Below the pieces are notes generated by a model. That model was not told the origin of the DNA, ran no database searches, and worked only from the letters and a program-made list of their open reading frames with translations. A program made the translations under genes and the position numbers. This document shows, one piece after another, positions 1-8,781 of a stretch of 40,462 nucleotides of DNA. Source of the DNA: Myxococcales bacterium (GTDB taxonomy: Bacteria; Myxococcota; Myxococcia; Myxococcales; Myxococcaceae); NCBI GenBank assembly GCA_003153055.1, contig PMBV01000149.1:1-40462 (forward strand). Direction: 5' to 3'. The first letter of the stretch is position 1; every line of letters starts with the position of its first letter.

Positions 1-1109
1 TAGGCGACGATGCTGCCGGCGCCGGAGCCACGGCCCGGGCCCACCGGGATGCCGTTCTGCTTGGCCCAGTTGATGAAATCCTGAACGATGAGGAAGTAGC
101 CCGAGAACCCCATCTTCTGAATGACGCCCACCTCCATCTCGAGGCGAGCGAGGTAGCGATCCTGGTCGACCTTGTAGGGCAGCTCCTTGAAGCGCTCGAA
201 GAGCCCCTTCTTGGCCAGCTCGGCGAGGAAGGTGTCGGCGGTGTGGCTCTCGGGCACCTTGAACGACGGGAGCATCGGCTTCACCAACAGCTTGAGGTCG
301 CCGATCATCTCGGTGATGCGCTGGGTGTTGTCGACGGCCTCGGGGCAATCGCTGAAGTAGGCCCGCATCTCCTCGGGGCTGGCGACGAACAGCTTGTCGG
401 TGGAGTGCTTGAGGCGCTTGTCGTCGGCCAGCGTCTTGCCCGAGGCGATGCACATGAGCAGCTCATGGGCCCGGGCGTCTTCGCGCTTGATGTAGTGGGC
501 GTCGGCGGTGGCCACCAGGGGCAGCTCGAGATCGCGCGCCAGCTGCTTCAAGTTGGCGTTGGCTCGCTCCTGCTCCTCCATGCCGTTCCACTGCACCTCG
601 AGGAAGAATTGCCCCGGCTCGAAGATGTCGCGGTATTCGATGGCCGCCTTGCGGGCGTGGTCCATGTCGCCCTTGTAAGCCGCGTTGGTGACCTCGCCGC
701 CCAGACAGGCGGTCAGGCCGATGAGGCCCTTGGAGCGCTCCTTGAGCACCTGCTTGTCGATGCGGGGGTGGTAGTAGAAGCCATCGAGGTAGCCCCGTGA
801 CGCGAGGTACCGGAGGTTGTGGTAGCCCTCTTGGTCCTTGGCGAGGAGTATGAGGTGCTGGGCGATCTTCTCGGTACGGTCCCCACGGCCCTTGGGCCCC
901 GCGACGTACGCCTCCATGCCGATGATGGGCTTGATGCCGGCGTCTTTCGCCTTCTTGAAGAAGTCGAGGGCGCCGAACATGTTGCCGTGATCAGTCACCG
1001 CCACCGACTTCATGCCCTTCGCCTGGACCGTCTTGATGAGGTCCTTCATGCGAATGGCGCCGTCGAGCAGCGAGTACAGGGTGTGGAGGTGCAGATGGGT
1101 GAAAGACAT
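1..1109 (-). CDS. dnaE: DNA polymerase III alpha subunit, N-terminal part (runs off window)
   Basis: This is the catalytic subunit of the replicative DNA polymerase; only its first ~369 codons are visible and the frame is open to the window edge. The start ATG gives [17 protein letters not shown], the PHP-domain opening with the metal-binding HxHxxYS-type motif at residues 5-13, followed by TDHGN at 39-43. The visible part ends in [13 protein letters not shown], the loop that begins the palm/catalytic region in C-family polymerases. The PHP metal ligands look intact, unlike E. coli DnaE, so the domain may still bind metal (inference). A PilZ gene lies 80 bases upstream on the same strand. The family assignment is secure; the rest of the gene is outside the window. 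Confidence 0.97.
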   Translation of the reverse strand, partial: MSFTHLHLHTLYSLLDGAIRMKDLIKTVQAKGMKSVAVTDHGNMFGALDFFKKAKDAGIKPIIGMEAYVAGPKGRGDRTEKIAQHLILLAKDQEGYHNLRYLASRGYLDGFYYHPRIDKQVLKERSKGLIGLTACLGGEVTNAAYKGDMDHARKAAIEYRDIFEPGQFFLEVQWNGMEEQERANANLKQLARDLELPLVATADAHYIKREDARAHELLMCIASGKTLADDKRLKHSTDKLFVASPEEMRAYFSDCPEAVDNTQRITEMIGDLKLLVKPMLPSFKVPESHTADTFLAELAKKGLFERFKELPYKVDQDRYLARLEMEVGVIQKMGFSGYFLIVQDFINWAKQNGIPVGPGRGSGAGSIVA

Positions 1110-1189
1110 GGGCGTGGCCCTTGTACCTCATCGGGCTGACATCGAGCTCAACCCCTCGAATTTTCGGAGGAGCCCGAGCAGCCAACCAC

Positions 1190-1666
1190 CTACTTCAGGC
1201 GCGCCAGGACCGCGTCGAACAGGGCCATCTCGAGCCGCTCGCCGTCGGCCTCGTTGATGGAGTCGATGGCGAAGCCGATGCGGCTCGTTCCCACCAGCTT
1301 GGTGACCGCGGCGACCCGGGCCCGGCCGGTGATGGGCGGAGCTCCGCGAGCGAGCGTCAGTGAGTACGCCACGTCTTGCCCCACTTCGAGGGTGGCGTTG
1401 ATCATCGCCGAGAAGCCCGACCGGGAGATGTCCTTGGTGACGACCCGGTAGACGTTGTTCACCTCGACGGGAAACACCTGGGGCACCCGGAAGTGCTTGC
1501 GAGCCTGGCCTCCTGGGGGCACTTCTTGGCCCTGAGAGGCCACCAGCGACGCGGCGAGCTCCTCGCGCATGGCCTTGTGCCGTCGCAGCTCCTCCTCGCC
1601 CGCCTCTCCCCGCCCGACCCGCTGGTGCAGGGCGCGAAAGCTCGCAATCCACTTGGTGGGATCCAT
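1190..1666 (-). CDS. PilZ-domain protein
   Basis: A 158-residue protein with a C-terminal PilZ domain, the usual cyclic-di-GMP receptor fold. Both signature motifs are visible: RKHFR (RxxxR, residues 56-60) and DISRSG (DxSxxG, residues 79-84). The first ~50 residues are charged and helical, with no other domain. I chose the ATG opening MDPTKW; a GTG 60 bases further upstream (1726) also stays open but adds an unconvincing arginine/glycine-rich leader. It lies between the pterin genes and dnaE, all on the minus strand. Binding of c-di-GMP follows from the conserved motifs; the partner or process controlled cannot be read from context. Confidence 0.9.
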   Translation of the reverse strand: MDPTKWIASFRALHQRVGRGEAGEEELRRHKAMREELAASLVASQGQEVPPGGQARKHFRVPQVFPVEVNNVYRVVTKDISRSGFSAMINATLEVGQDVAYSLTLARGAPPITGRARVAAVTKLVGTSRIGFAIDSINEADGERLEMALFDAVLARLK

Positions 1667-1751
1667 GCCTATTTTCTGGCGGCCGAGCCGGCCTGGGGCA
1701 ACTCCTTCGGACAGCGCGCACTTCACGCTGGCGTCAATGGACCTGATGCCG

Positions 1752-2498
1752 TCAGAAGAAGCGAATCGGCTCCGGCCGGCTCAGCTTGTCCACCGGCACC
1801 TCGACCTCGATTTCATCGGTGGAGATGAAGGCCGGCCGGTCGATGCACAGGAAACTCTGCTCGACCTCGGTGACATTCTCGTACCGATGAGGGAAGCCCC
1901 GGGGCCACGTGTGGGCCAGCCCCGCCACCACCGGCGCCCCCTGGAGCCAGAGCCCGTCACCCAGCACGAGCTCCGACTCGTCGAGGTGGTGGTGCACGTG
2001 AGTCGGCAGCACCGTCTTGGGCTTGACCCGCTCGCGGTACACCCCGCACTCACGGGTCTCGAAGATGACCTCCACCTGACCGAAGGGCTTGGGCTCCGAG
2101 GTGCTGGAGTAGTCGCGGAAGTCCCGGTGAATTTGCAGCGTCGGCACCGCCGCGCCAGACAGCGCCACGAGCTTGGAGAGCCGCACCTCGACAGCCTCCA
2201 CCTGAGGCCGCGGCACGTCGGGGGTGGGCGGCGCCAGGAGCCAGGCAGCGAGGGCCTCGGCGGCGCTCTCGAGGAGCCGGAACCTCCCTGCGACCAGGAT
2301 GAAGCGGAGCTCTCCCAGCATGCGCGCGTAGTCTACGGTGCTGGCCAGGCGCCCTTGGCGGGCGGCCGCGCGGGTGTCCAACTCGAGGGTGACGTCGAGC
2401 TCCACCGGCTGCGGGGTGTTCCGCTCGAAGTCGAACAGCCCGACGATGCAGTCGAAGCGCATGCCTCGAAGTGAGAGACGATCCAATGGGCGAGTCAT
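1752..2498 (-). CDS. folB: Dihydroneopterin aldolase (FolB) fused to a cupin domain
   Basis: Residues 1 to about 125 are a FolB/FolX-type fold: the start RLSLRGMRFDCIVGLFDFER matches the FolB opening, with VDYA at 56-59 and a Lys at 109 in the expected active-site strand. FolB cleaves 7,8-dihydroneopterin to 6-hydroxymethyl-dihydropterin and glycolaldehyde in folate synthesis. Residues ~140-235 form a cupin: motif 1 THVHHHLDESE (166-176) and motif 2 PRGFPHRYEN (199-208) match the HxH...E and PxGxxHxxxN consensus, so a metal site is likely. FolB proteins are normally ~120 residues, so this is about double length. The start overlaps the stop of the upstream pterin reductase by 4 bases (ATGA), implying coupled translation. 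What the cupin acts on is unknown. Confidence 0.85.
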   Translation of the reverse strand: MTRPLDRLSLRGMRFDCIVGLFDFERNTPQPVELDVTLELDTRAAARQGRLASTVDYARMLGELRFILVAGRFRLLESAAEALAAWLLAPPTPDVPRPQVEAVEVRLSKLVALSGAAVPTLQIHRDFRDYSSTSEPKPFGQVEVIFETRECGVYRERVKPKTVLPTHVHHHLDESELVLGDGLWLQGAPVVAGLAHTWPRGFPHRYENVTEVEQSFLCIDRPAFISTDEIEVEVPVDKLSRPEPIRFF

Positions 2499-3223
2499 GC
2501 GACGGACAGACCTCCATCGACCACCAACGTGTGGCCGGTGACATAGGTGGCTTTCGCCAGGTACACGACGGCCTCAGCCACGTCTTCTGGCCGGCCTTCG
2601 CGCCGCAGGGGAACGCGGTGGAGAATCTCCTCGACCTGCGCCCCCGTCGTCTCGGCGGCCATGGCCACCGGCCCCGGAGCCACCGCGTTGACACGAATGC
2701 GCGGCCCAAGCTCCAGGGCGAGCGACCGAGTCAATCGCTCCAGCGCCGCCTTGCTCGCCAGGTAATGAGAGAAGAGATGGCTCGAGGTGTACGAGTGCTG
2801 CACCGCCATGTCGGTGATGGCGACGATGGCCGGAGCCGAAGCTGCCCCGAGGAGCGGCAACAGCCCCTGCGTCAGGAAGAACGGCGCCCGCACGTTGACG
2901 GCGAACATCGCGTCGAAGGACTCCTTCGTCACCTCGGCGAAGGCCCGGTGCTCGTAGGCCGCGGCGCTGTGCACCAGCAGGTCGAGCGCCCGGTGCGCAG
3001 TCGACAGACGAGAGACGAGACCGGCGACCCCGTCGTCGGTGCCGAGATCGCCGACCTCGATGAAAGCCTCGCGTCCTAGAGCCTCGAGCTCGGCCTTCAC
3101 CACCTCGGCCTCGGCCACTGAGCGGCGGCAGTGCACCACGACGTCGTAGCCGGCCCGCCCGAGGGCGAGGGTGATGGCACGCCCGACGCGAATGGCCCCT
3201 CCGGTGACGAGCGCAAGCGGCAT
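2495..3223 (-). CDS. Pteridine reductase-like short-chain dehydrogenase (PTR1/FolM type)
   Basis: A 242-residue Rossmann-fold SDR. The cofactor motif is TGGAIRVG (7-14), the TGxxxRxG variant seen in pteridine reductases rather than the usual TGxxxGxG, with HCRRS (31-35) suiting NADPH. The catalytic Ser of ordinary SDRs is replaced by Asp (TDMA, D138), paired with Y154 and K158, as in PTR1. This points to reduction of dihydropterins or dihydrofolate (FolM/PTR1 activity). It is the first gene of a two-gene unit with the FolB-cupin gene, overlapping by 4 bases, so both proteins probably act on the same pterin pool. The substrate is inferred from motifs; a general 3-oxoacyl reductase is the less likely alternative. 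Confidence 0.85.
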   Translation of the reverse strand: MPLALVTGGAIRVGRAITLALGRAGYDVVVHCRRSVAEAEVVKAELEALGREAFIEVGDLGTDDGVAGLVSRLSTAHRALDLLVHSAAAYEHRAFAEVTKESFDAMFAVNVRAPFFLTQGLLPLLGAASAPAIVAITDMAVQHSYTSSHLFSHYLASKAALERLTRSLALELGPRIRVNAVAPGPVAMAAETTGAQVEEILHRVPLRREGRPEDVAEAVVYLAKATYVTGHTLVVDGGLSVA

Positions 3224-3326
3224 GGACGCGCACGTCTAACGCCTTCGGGCATCAGGCGCTACGGCTTGCCCTGCCCTGCTTTCCAAAGTCGGCGCTCCGA
3301 CGGAACCACATTGGCCGAAGCCTGCG

Positions 3327-3872
3327 CTACTTGACGGCCGCCGAGATGGCCTTGAACTCGGGCGTCCCAGCACGGCCGAGGGCGTCGAACAGCGCTGCCT
3401 CGACGCTCGTCGTCACCGCTCCGGCGTCGGCGCACAGGCTCAAGCCCACCTCGAAGTCGGCCTCGTGCCGCGAGAGCACGGCGTCGCGCGCCAGGTACGG
3501 AGTCAGCGCGGCCATCTTGAGCGCCCGCACGGTCTGGAAGACGCAGACGTGGGTCTCCATGCCGACGACCAGCACGTTGGGCCGGGGCGCAAGCTTCTCG
3601 CGCACGCCGCTCACCCAGGCCGAAAACTCGATTTTCTCGATGGGCGCGAACCCGGGAATGATGGAGGCGATGGCCGGCAACGTGCGCCCCAGGCCGCGCG
3701 GGTACTGCTCGGTCACCACGATGGGCAACCCAAGGGCCTTCGCCCCCTCGATGGCGGCGCGGGTGCGATTGACGACCCGCTCGAGGCGATCGGGTGCCAT
3801 GGCCGCGGCCAGCCGCTCCTGAATGTCGATGACCAACAATGAGCCACTCTCGCGGGTGAACCCGTGCCCCAT
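3327..3872 (-). CDS. Isochorismatase-family cysteine hydrolase
   Basis: A 181-residue alpha/beta hydrolase of the isochorismatase/nicotinamidase superfamily. The catalytic triad is visible: Asp in VIDIQ (D16), Lys in KIEFSAW (K80) and the nucleophile Cys in THVCVFQT (C110). Length and the METHVC context resemble the small YcaC/ISOC1-like hydrolases of unknown substrate more than true nicotinamidases. The start ATG at 3872 is preferred because the 12 residues upstream (alternative ATG at 3908) are Arg-rich and unlike the family; neither start has a clear ribosome binding site. It is divergent from the ATP-grasp-like gene, with about 60 bases between starts. Substrate unknown. Confidence 0.88.
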   Translation of the reverse strand: MGHGFTRESGSLLVIDIQERLAAAMAPDRLERVVNRTRAAIEGAKALGLPIVVTEQYPRGLGRTLPAIASIIPGFAPIEKIEFSAWVSGVREKLAPRPNVLVVGMETHVCVFQTVRALKMAALTPYLARDAVLSRHEADFEVGLSLCADAGAVTTSVEAALFDALGRAGTPEFKAISAAVK

Positions 3873-3934
3873 TCTGGGAGGTTTATCAATTCGTCGTCGC
3901 GAGCGCATGCACCGTGTGCCAGGTATATGGGGCC

Positions 3935-5407
3935 ATGCACCTCGACCCCCAGGAGCGAGAGGAACTCTACCACGCGCTCAGACGCGACGCGCCGCGGTTC
4001 GGTGAAGCGCTGGCCCGCGCCGCCGCCGCGCGAGGCCTCCAGGTCACCAGCGCCACCGATGGAACGGCCCGGGCGATTCCCATCACGGCCACGCCAGTCG
4101 TGGTCGAGCCCGAAGAAATCGCCTCCCGCGTCGAGCTGGCCGCGCTCCTCTCCGGGGCCACGCTCAAGATGTCCCGCTGGGTGCTCGGCTCCAGTCGCAG
4201 GGGCCTCGTCCTCGATGGCCTCTCACCCATGGAGCGGAGCCTCGCCTCCGCCACCTTCGAGCGCCTCACGACGCTGGCCACCACCCGGGTCGACTTCTTC
4301 GTCGGCCAGTCGGTGCGGGCCCTCGAGGTCAACGCCACCATCCCCGCGATGCAGGGCTACTCGGACATCGCCGCCGACACCTTCCTCGAAGTCGTGGGGC
4401 GCGCCTGGGGGGCCCATGAGCCGCTGATCGCGTCGTGGAAAGAGAAGAACGGGTCCAACGCACGGGCCCTGCACCGCGCCCTCCTGGCCGGATACCGGCA
4501 GGTGCGGCCCCACGCGACTCCCCGACGCATCGCCCTCTTGTGCCGCAGAAACGACGCCCAGCTCACCGAGCAGCGCTACCTCGCCGAGCGGTTCACCGAG
4601 TGGGGCTCGGAGGCCGAGGTGGTGTACCCCGATCAGCTGGCGGGGAGCGACGAGGTCCGGGCCAACGGCAAGGTGTACGATCTCGTCTACCGGCACCTCT
4701 TCGTTCGCCGCTTGGAAGAGCCGTCGATGGTGGGCGCCGAGTACGTCCGCCAGCTGCTCTCCGAGAAGAACGGGACCCGGGCGGTGGTGCTGAACCCGCC
4801 GGCCTCCCAGGTCGAGGTGAAAGCCGTGTTCGCGTTGTTGAGCCTCGCCACGTCCGATGCGGCCCTCGCCAAAGAGGCAGGGCTCGACGACTTCGAGCTG
4901 GCGGCCATCACTCGATCCGTCCCGTGGACCCGTCACTTCCGCGGCGATGCGCTGCTCCGCCAGGTGTCCGCCGAGCCCGACCGCTACGTGCTCAAGCGGA
5001 GCTGGGATTATGGCGGTCGCGCGGTCTTCGTGGGCCGCACCCGCGCCGAGCCGCACTTCGCTGACCGCACCCAGGCGGCCTACGGAGCGGTCCTCGACTG
5101 GAATGCCTTGTGCTCCCGCGCCGTTGAAGATCAGCGAGGCGGTGGCTTCGTGGTGCAGGAGGTGGTCGACACCGTGCCGGAAGAACACGTCTTGTGCAGC
5201 GACGCGACGCAGGTCACGACGTCACTCTACGTCGACTTCTCGGCCTACGCGTCGGTGGGGCTGGACGATCGACCGGGTTGGGGTGGCGTGTGTCGGGGCT
5301 CGGTGTCACACATCGTCAACATCGTGGGCGGCGGGGGCGTGCTGCCGCTGGTGTCGGCCGAGGTGGCGAGCTCGCTGCTCATGGCGCACCGCGCACGGGT
5401 AAGGTAG
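3935..5407 (+). CDS. ATP-grasp-like protein of unknown function
   Basis: A 490-residue soluble protein. It shows ATP-grasp-like features in the order seen in the circularly permuted/glutathionylspermidine-synthase-like group: EVNATIPAMQG in the first third, YVLKRSWDYGGRAVF around residue 360 (Lys and Gly-rich nucleotide-binding segment), and GGGGVLPLV near the C-terminus. I do not recognise a specific enzyme. Such folds usually form amide or peptide-like bonds using ATP. The ATG giving MHLDPQE is preferred; a GTG 21 bases upstream (3914) is possible. It is followed 27 bases later by a Bax-inhibitor-1 family gene on the same strand, so the two may be cotranscribed. Function is open; the fold call is moderate. 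Confidence 0.6.
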   Translation: MHLDPQEREELYHALRRDAPRFGEALARAAAARGLQVTSATDGTARAIPITATPVVVEPEEIASRVELAALLSGATLKMSRWVLGSSRRGLVLDGLSPMERSLASATFERLTTLATTRVDFFVGQSVRALEVNATIPAMQGYSDIAADTFLEVVGRAWGAHEPLIASWKEKNGSNARALHRALLAGYRQVRPHATPRRIALLCRRNDAQLTEQRYLAERFTEWGSEAEVVYPDQLAGSDEVRANGKVYDLVYRHLFVRRLEEPSMVGAEYVRQLLSEKNGTRAVVLNPPASQVEVKAVFALLSLATSDAALAKEAGLDDFELAAITRSVPWTRHFRGDALLRQVSAEPDRYVLKRSWDYGGRAVFVGRTRAEPHFADRTQAAYGAVLDWNALCSRAVEDQRGGGFVVQEVVDTVPEEHVLCSDATQVTTSLYVDFSAYASVGLDDRPGWGGVCRGSVSHIVNIVGGGGVLPLVSAEVASSLLMAHRARVR

Positions 5408-5434
5408 TGAACATCTTCAAAGGAGAAGTCCCTC

Positions 5435-6142
5435 ATGTCATTTGAGCCTCGGAGCACCTTCGCCTACGAGACCTCGGCCTCCGCCGCGCTGGCCTCGGAG
5501 TCCTCTCGCGTCTTCATGCAGCGGGTGTACTGGTGGATGACGGCGGGTCTGCTGCTGACCGGTGGCGTGGCTGGCTACGTCGCTTCGCACCAGGTCATCT
5601 TCAGCGCCATCCGCCCGTACCTGAACGTGTTGATGCTGGGCACCATCGGCCTGGTGTTCGCCTTCTCGTTCCTCGCCCACCGGGTCAGTGGCCCCGTGGC
5701 GGCCGCCATGTTCCTCGGGTACTCCGTCGCCAACGGCCTGCTCTTCTCGGTGCTGTTCGTCGTCTACCAGCTGGGGAGCATCGCCTCGGCCTTCACCGTC
5801 ACCGCTGGCGCCTTCGCGGCGATGAGCGTCTACGGCACCGTCACCAAGAAAGACCTGACCAGCTGGGGCACGTTCCTCTTCATCGGGCTCATCGGCATCT
5901 TGCTCGCCGGCGTGGTGAACATCTTCGTTCAGTCGCCGATGATGGACTTCGTCAGGAGCTCGGCGGCGGTGCTGATCTTCGCCGGCCTGACTGCCTACGA
6001 CACCCAGAAGCTCCGCCAGCTCCATGCCTCGAGCGGGTACTCGAGCGCCGGCGCCCTGGCAGTCTCCGGGGCCCTCACGCTGTACCTCGACTTCATCAAC
6101 CTGTTCTTGAACCTACTCCGGTTGATGGGCCGCCGGCGCTAG
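5435..6142 (+). CDS. Bax inhibitor-1/YccA family membrane protein
   Basis: A 235-residue integral membrane protein with about seven hydrophobic segments. The family (UPF0005, BI-1/YccA) is supported by the segment RVYWWMTAGLLLTGGVAGY early in the protein, by FAGLTAYDTQKLR near residue 185 and by the ending LYLDFINLFLNLLRLMG, all typical of YccA/YbhL-like proteins. Members are pH-sensitive calcium leak channels or modulators of FtsH-type proteolysis. A good ribosome binding site (AAGGAGA) lies 8-10 bases before the ATG. It probably shares a transcript with the ATP-grasp-like gene just upstream. The precise role cannot be deduced from the neighbours. Confidence 0.93.
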   Translation: MSFEPRSTFAYETSASAALASESSRVFMQRVYWWMTAGLLLTGGVAGYVASHQVIFSAIRPYLNVLMLGTIGLVFAFSFLAHRVSGPVAAAMFLGYSVANGLLFSVLFVVYQLGSIASAFTVTAGAFAAMSVYGTVTKKDLTSWGTFLFIGLIGILLAGVVNIFVQSPMMDFVRSSAAVLIFAGLTAYDTQKLRQLHASSGYSSAGALAVSGALTLYLDFINLFLNLLRLMGRRR

Positions 6143-6454
6143 CGGATCGATCGAGAGCTCAACAGCCAGCCGGGGTCGGTACCGGGACCGGGTGCGGCCT
6201 CGGGGACGGCGACGGGGACGGGCAACGTAAAGACGGGCACGGTCGTGGACTCGACAGCACGGGCCGAAAAGCAGCGTTCCTACGAAATTGCCCGAGGGCC
6301 GTTCCCGTCCCCCGACAGTTCCGCACTCTGGGTTTCCACGGAACTTCGGTACCACACCGGAATCGCGCGGAGGGCCGACAATCCGGGCCCAACCAGATTC
6401 CGACCTCACGAAACCGGGAACTCACGCTCGTGCGAGGTGCATCCGGCAGCCCAT
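6143..6454. other. Intergenic stretch between convergent genes
   Basis: About 310 bases between the stops of the BI-1 family gene and the EamA gene. The left third has a degenerate GGGACGG/GGACCGGG run (about 6174-6240). Further on there is a 7-base inverted repeat, AGTTCCG (6317-6323) with CGGAACT (6339-6345), but no T-run follows, so it is not a convincing terminator. The open frames crossing it lack ribosome binding sites and resemble no family. No gene is called. Confidence 0.5.
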
Positions 6455-7357
6455 TCAGGGCACCGCCTCACCCCGCCGAGCCCAGCTCGTGCCCACCTCG
6501 GCCACCAGCACAGCCGCCACCACCAGCGCTCCGCCCGACAGCTCTCGGGCGCTCGGCCAGCCATCGCCGAACACCACTCCGTAGAACACGGCGAACGCAG
6601 GCTCGAGCGAGTAGATGACCGCCGCCCGAACCGCTGGCGTCTTGGTCTGTGCCCACACCTGTACCGAAATGGCCAGCGCCGAGGCGATGAGCCCGGTCAG
6701 CAGCACCGCTCCAACCAAACCCGTGCTCAGCACCAGGCGGCGATCCACGAACGGCAGCGAAGCCAGCGACAGGCCAGCCGTGACGAGGAGCTGCACGGTG
6801 ACCAGCGCCACCGGGTGCACGCCCTGGCCCAGGCGACTCGTGGCTGAAATGTGGAACGCATAGGCGACCGCGCATAGCAGGGTCAACGCGTCACCCCTCG
6901 ACACCGACGTCGAGACCTCGACCCCGGTCAGTTGCCACAGCCCAACCGCGGCGAGGCCGATGGCGAGGGCCATCGGGCCCTGGAGCTTGGGGACCTCGGT
7001 GACCGGCGGCACCCGGGCCACCACCCGCGCCGCGAAGGGCACGAAGATGACCGTGAGGCCGGTGAGGAACGCGCTCCGCGCCGGCGTCGTGTGCTGGAGC
7101 CCGAGCGTCTGCAAGGCGTAGCCCCCGAAGAGCAGCACTCCCAGGACAACCCCATGCCGCCAGACCTTCGGGTCGCGCAGGCGTCCCCGGGCCAGCACCG
7201 CCGTGGCCGACGCCCCGAGGAGAAACCGCAGCGAGAGGAAGACCATCGGCGCCGCGTCGTCGAGCGCCGACTTGACGGTGACGAAGGTGGCGCCCCAGAT
7301 GGCGGTGATGGCCAGGAGCGAGAGATCCGCGCCCACGGTCGACTTGGGCGCGCTCAC
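6455..7357 (-). CDS. EamA/DMT-superfamily transporter
   Basis: A 300-residue membrane protein with about ten hydrophobic segments in two homologous halves, the EamA (DUF6) arrangement. The opening LLAITAIWGATFVTVKSAL and the second-half segment around VRAAVIYSLEPAFAVFYGVVF are typical. Members export metabolites or amino acids; the substrate is not predictable. The start is a GTG overlapping the stop of the exchanger gene upstream by 4 bases (GTGA), which rules out the much longer open frame extending to 7813. It is the last gene of the ctaB-PqqD-like-exchanger-EamA operon. Confidence 0.9.
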   Translation of the reverse strand: MSAPKSTVGADLSLLAITAIWGATFVTVKSALDDAAPMVFLSLRFLLGASATAVLARGRLRDPKVWRHGVVLGVLLFGGYALQTLGLQHTTPARSAFLTGLTVIFVPFAARVVARVPPVTEVPKLQGPMALAIGLAAVGLWQLTGVEVSTSVSRGDALTLLCAVAYAFHISATSRLGQGVHPVALVTVQLLVTAGLSLASLPFVDRRLVLSTGLVGAVLLTGLIASALAISVQVWAQTKTPAVRAAVIYSLEPAFAVFYGVVFGDGWPSARELSGGALVVAAVLVAEVGTSWARRGEAVP

Positions 7358-8409
7358 GGTATGAAGAAAAACGCCACCGCGAGAATCGCGTACACCCCGA
7401 GCAGCATCGTCCCCTCGAGCCAGTTCGACTCGCCGTCGAGGCCGATGAGGGTCGTGGCTCCGACCGACAACCCGATGCCCACCACCTCCATGTGGCTGAA
7501 CTCCAGCGACAATGGGTGCCCCAGCGGCGACGAGAGGAGCACCAGCACGGGGGCCACGAACATGGCGATCTGCTTCGACGACTCGAAGGCGATGTTGAAG
7601 GCGAGGTCCATCTTGTTCTTCATCGCCATCAGCACCGCGGTGGAGTGCTCGGCCGCGTTGCCGATGATGGCGATGACCACCACGCCGAGGAACGTGTGGG
7701 TGAACCCGAAGGTCGCGATCGCCGGCTCGAGCGCCCCCACCAGGAGCTCGGCCATCACGACAACTCCCAGGGTGCTGAGGAGCAACACCCCGACGGCCTT
7801 CCCCTGGCCCCAATCGGGGAGCCCGTCTTCGTCACCCTGATCCTCGGCGGCGTAGAGGTGCTGGTGGGTCTTCAAGGCGAACACCAACGACAGTCCGTAG
7901 ATGAGCAGCAGCACCACCGAGATGCCCAGGGACATCGTGTGCAGCACCGGCAGCGCCGCGTCGCCACGGCTCAGGTGAAAGAGGTCTGGCGTGGCGATGG
8001 CCACCAGCGACAGGAACATCATGCTTGAGCCCGAGAGGGCCGCGGTGGCGTTGAACACCTGCTTCTCCCTCCTGATGCCCCCCGCCACGATGGCCATGCC
8101 CAGCACCAGCAGCAGGTTGCCGAGAATCGCCCCCGTGATGGAGGCCTTCACCACCTCGGTCTGCCCCTCCTTGAGGGCGGCCAGCGCGATGATGAGCTCG
8201 GCGGCGTTACCGAACGACGCGTTCATCAGGCCCCCGAGCCCCGAGCCGAGGCGGTGGGCGATGACCTCCGTCGCCTCCCCCATCAGCCGAGCCAACGGGA
8301 CCAACGCGAGGCAAGCCAACACGAAGGTGCCGGTGCCAGGGAAGAAGAAGTGGCTCGCCACGGCGGCGGGAAACGCGATGACCAGCAACAGGGTCATGGG
8401 GCTCGGCAT
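7354..8409 (-). CDS. cax: Calcium/proton exchanger (CaCA superfamily, Cax type)
   Basis: A 351-residue membrane antiporter. Two alpha repeats carry the diagnostic acidic motifs GNAAELIIALAAL and GNAAEHSTAVLMAM, where the Glu residues bind the cation. An acidic loop (AEDQGDEDG) separates the halves, as in Cax proteins. It is expected to expel cytoplasmic Ca2+ in exchange for protons. The start is ambiguous: an ATG at 8409 fits family length, while a TTG at 8451 directly abuts the upstream stop and follows an AGGGGG. It overlaps the downstream EamA gene by 4 bases and follows the PqqD-like gene closely, so it is clearly operonic. Confidence 0.93.
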   Translation of the reverse strand: MPSPMTLLLVIAFPAAVASHFFFPGTGTFVLACLALVPLARLMGEATEVIAHRLGSGLGGLMNASFGNAAELIIALAALKEGQTEVVKASITGAILGNLLLVLGMAIVAGGIRREKQVFNATAALSGSSMMFLSLVAIATPDLFHLSRGDAALPVLHTMSLGISVVLLLIYGLSLVFALKTHQHLYAAEDQGDEDGLPDWGQGKAVGVLLLSTLGVVVMAELLVGALEPAIATFGFTHTFLGVVVIAIIGNAAEHSTAVLMAMKNKMDLAFNIAFESSKQIAMFVAPVLVLLSSPLGHPLSLEFSHMEVVGIGLSVGATTLIGLDGESNWLEGTMLLGVYAILAVAFFFIP

Positions 8410-8451
8410 CGGCACCTGATGGCTCAAGCCCGACCCCCTATCGGGCGTCAA

Positions 8452-8781
8452 TCAGACCGTCAACACCTGGCGCTCGACGAGCTGGCCGATGAACTCCACC
8501 GTGTCAGCCTCGGCCACCGCGCTCGACACCTCGAACTCCTCCACCAGCACCATCGCGATCGCCCGCACGCTCCGCTCCCCATTCACCAGCTCGACGATGC
8601 GCTCGCCGACCTCCGACACCCCCTCGGGCCCCTCGAAGGTGTGGAGCCGAGCATCGAGGGTGGCGGCCATCCACTGCCCACCGACCCGAGTCAACGCGGC
8701 CTCCGGATGCACCCGGGGCACCGAGTCGTGGGTCACGCGCGGCTGGCCCGGCGACGGTGGAGTCTCCATGCCTCCGCTCAC
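8452..8781 (-). CDS. PqqD-like peptide-recognition (RRE) domain protein
   Basis: A 109-residue protein whose C-terminal ~80 residues match the PqqD/RiPP-recognition-element fold: IVELVNGERSVRAIAMVL, then a VEADT-like acidic helix and an ending FIGQLVERQVL, typical of PqqD. PqqD domains bind precursor peptides for radical SAM or other RiPP enzymes, but no such enzyme or peptide gene is adjacent. The start GTG overlaps the ctaB stop (GTGA); an ATG four codons later is also possible. Its position between heme O synthase and a calcium exchanger is unusual. The fold is fairly clear; the function is not. Confidence 0.75.
   Translation of the reverse strand: MSGGMETPPSPGQPRVTHDSVPRVHPEAALTRVGGQWMAATLDARLHTFEGPEGVSEVGERIVELVNGERSVRAIAMVLVEEFEVSSAVAEADTVEFIGQLVERQVLTV

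Noticed and set aside
6317..6345. Hairpin as a terminator between convergent genes
   Set aside because: The 7-base stem has a 15-base loop and no T-run on either side.
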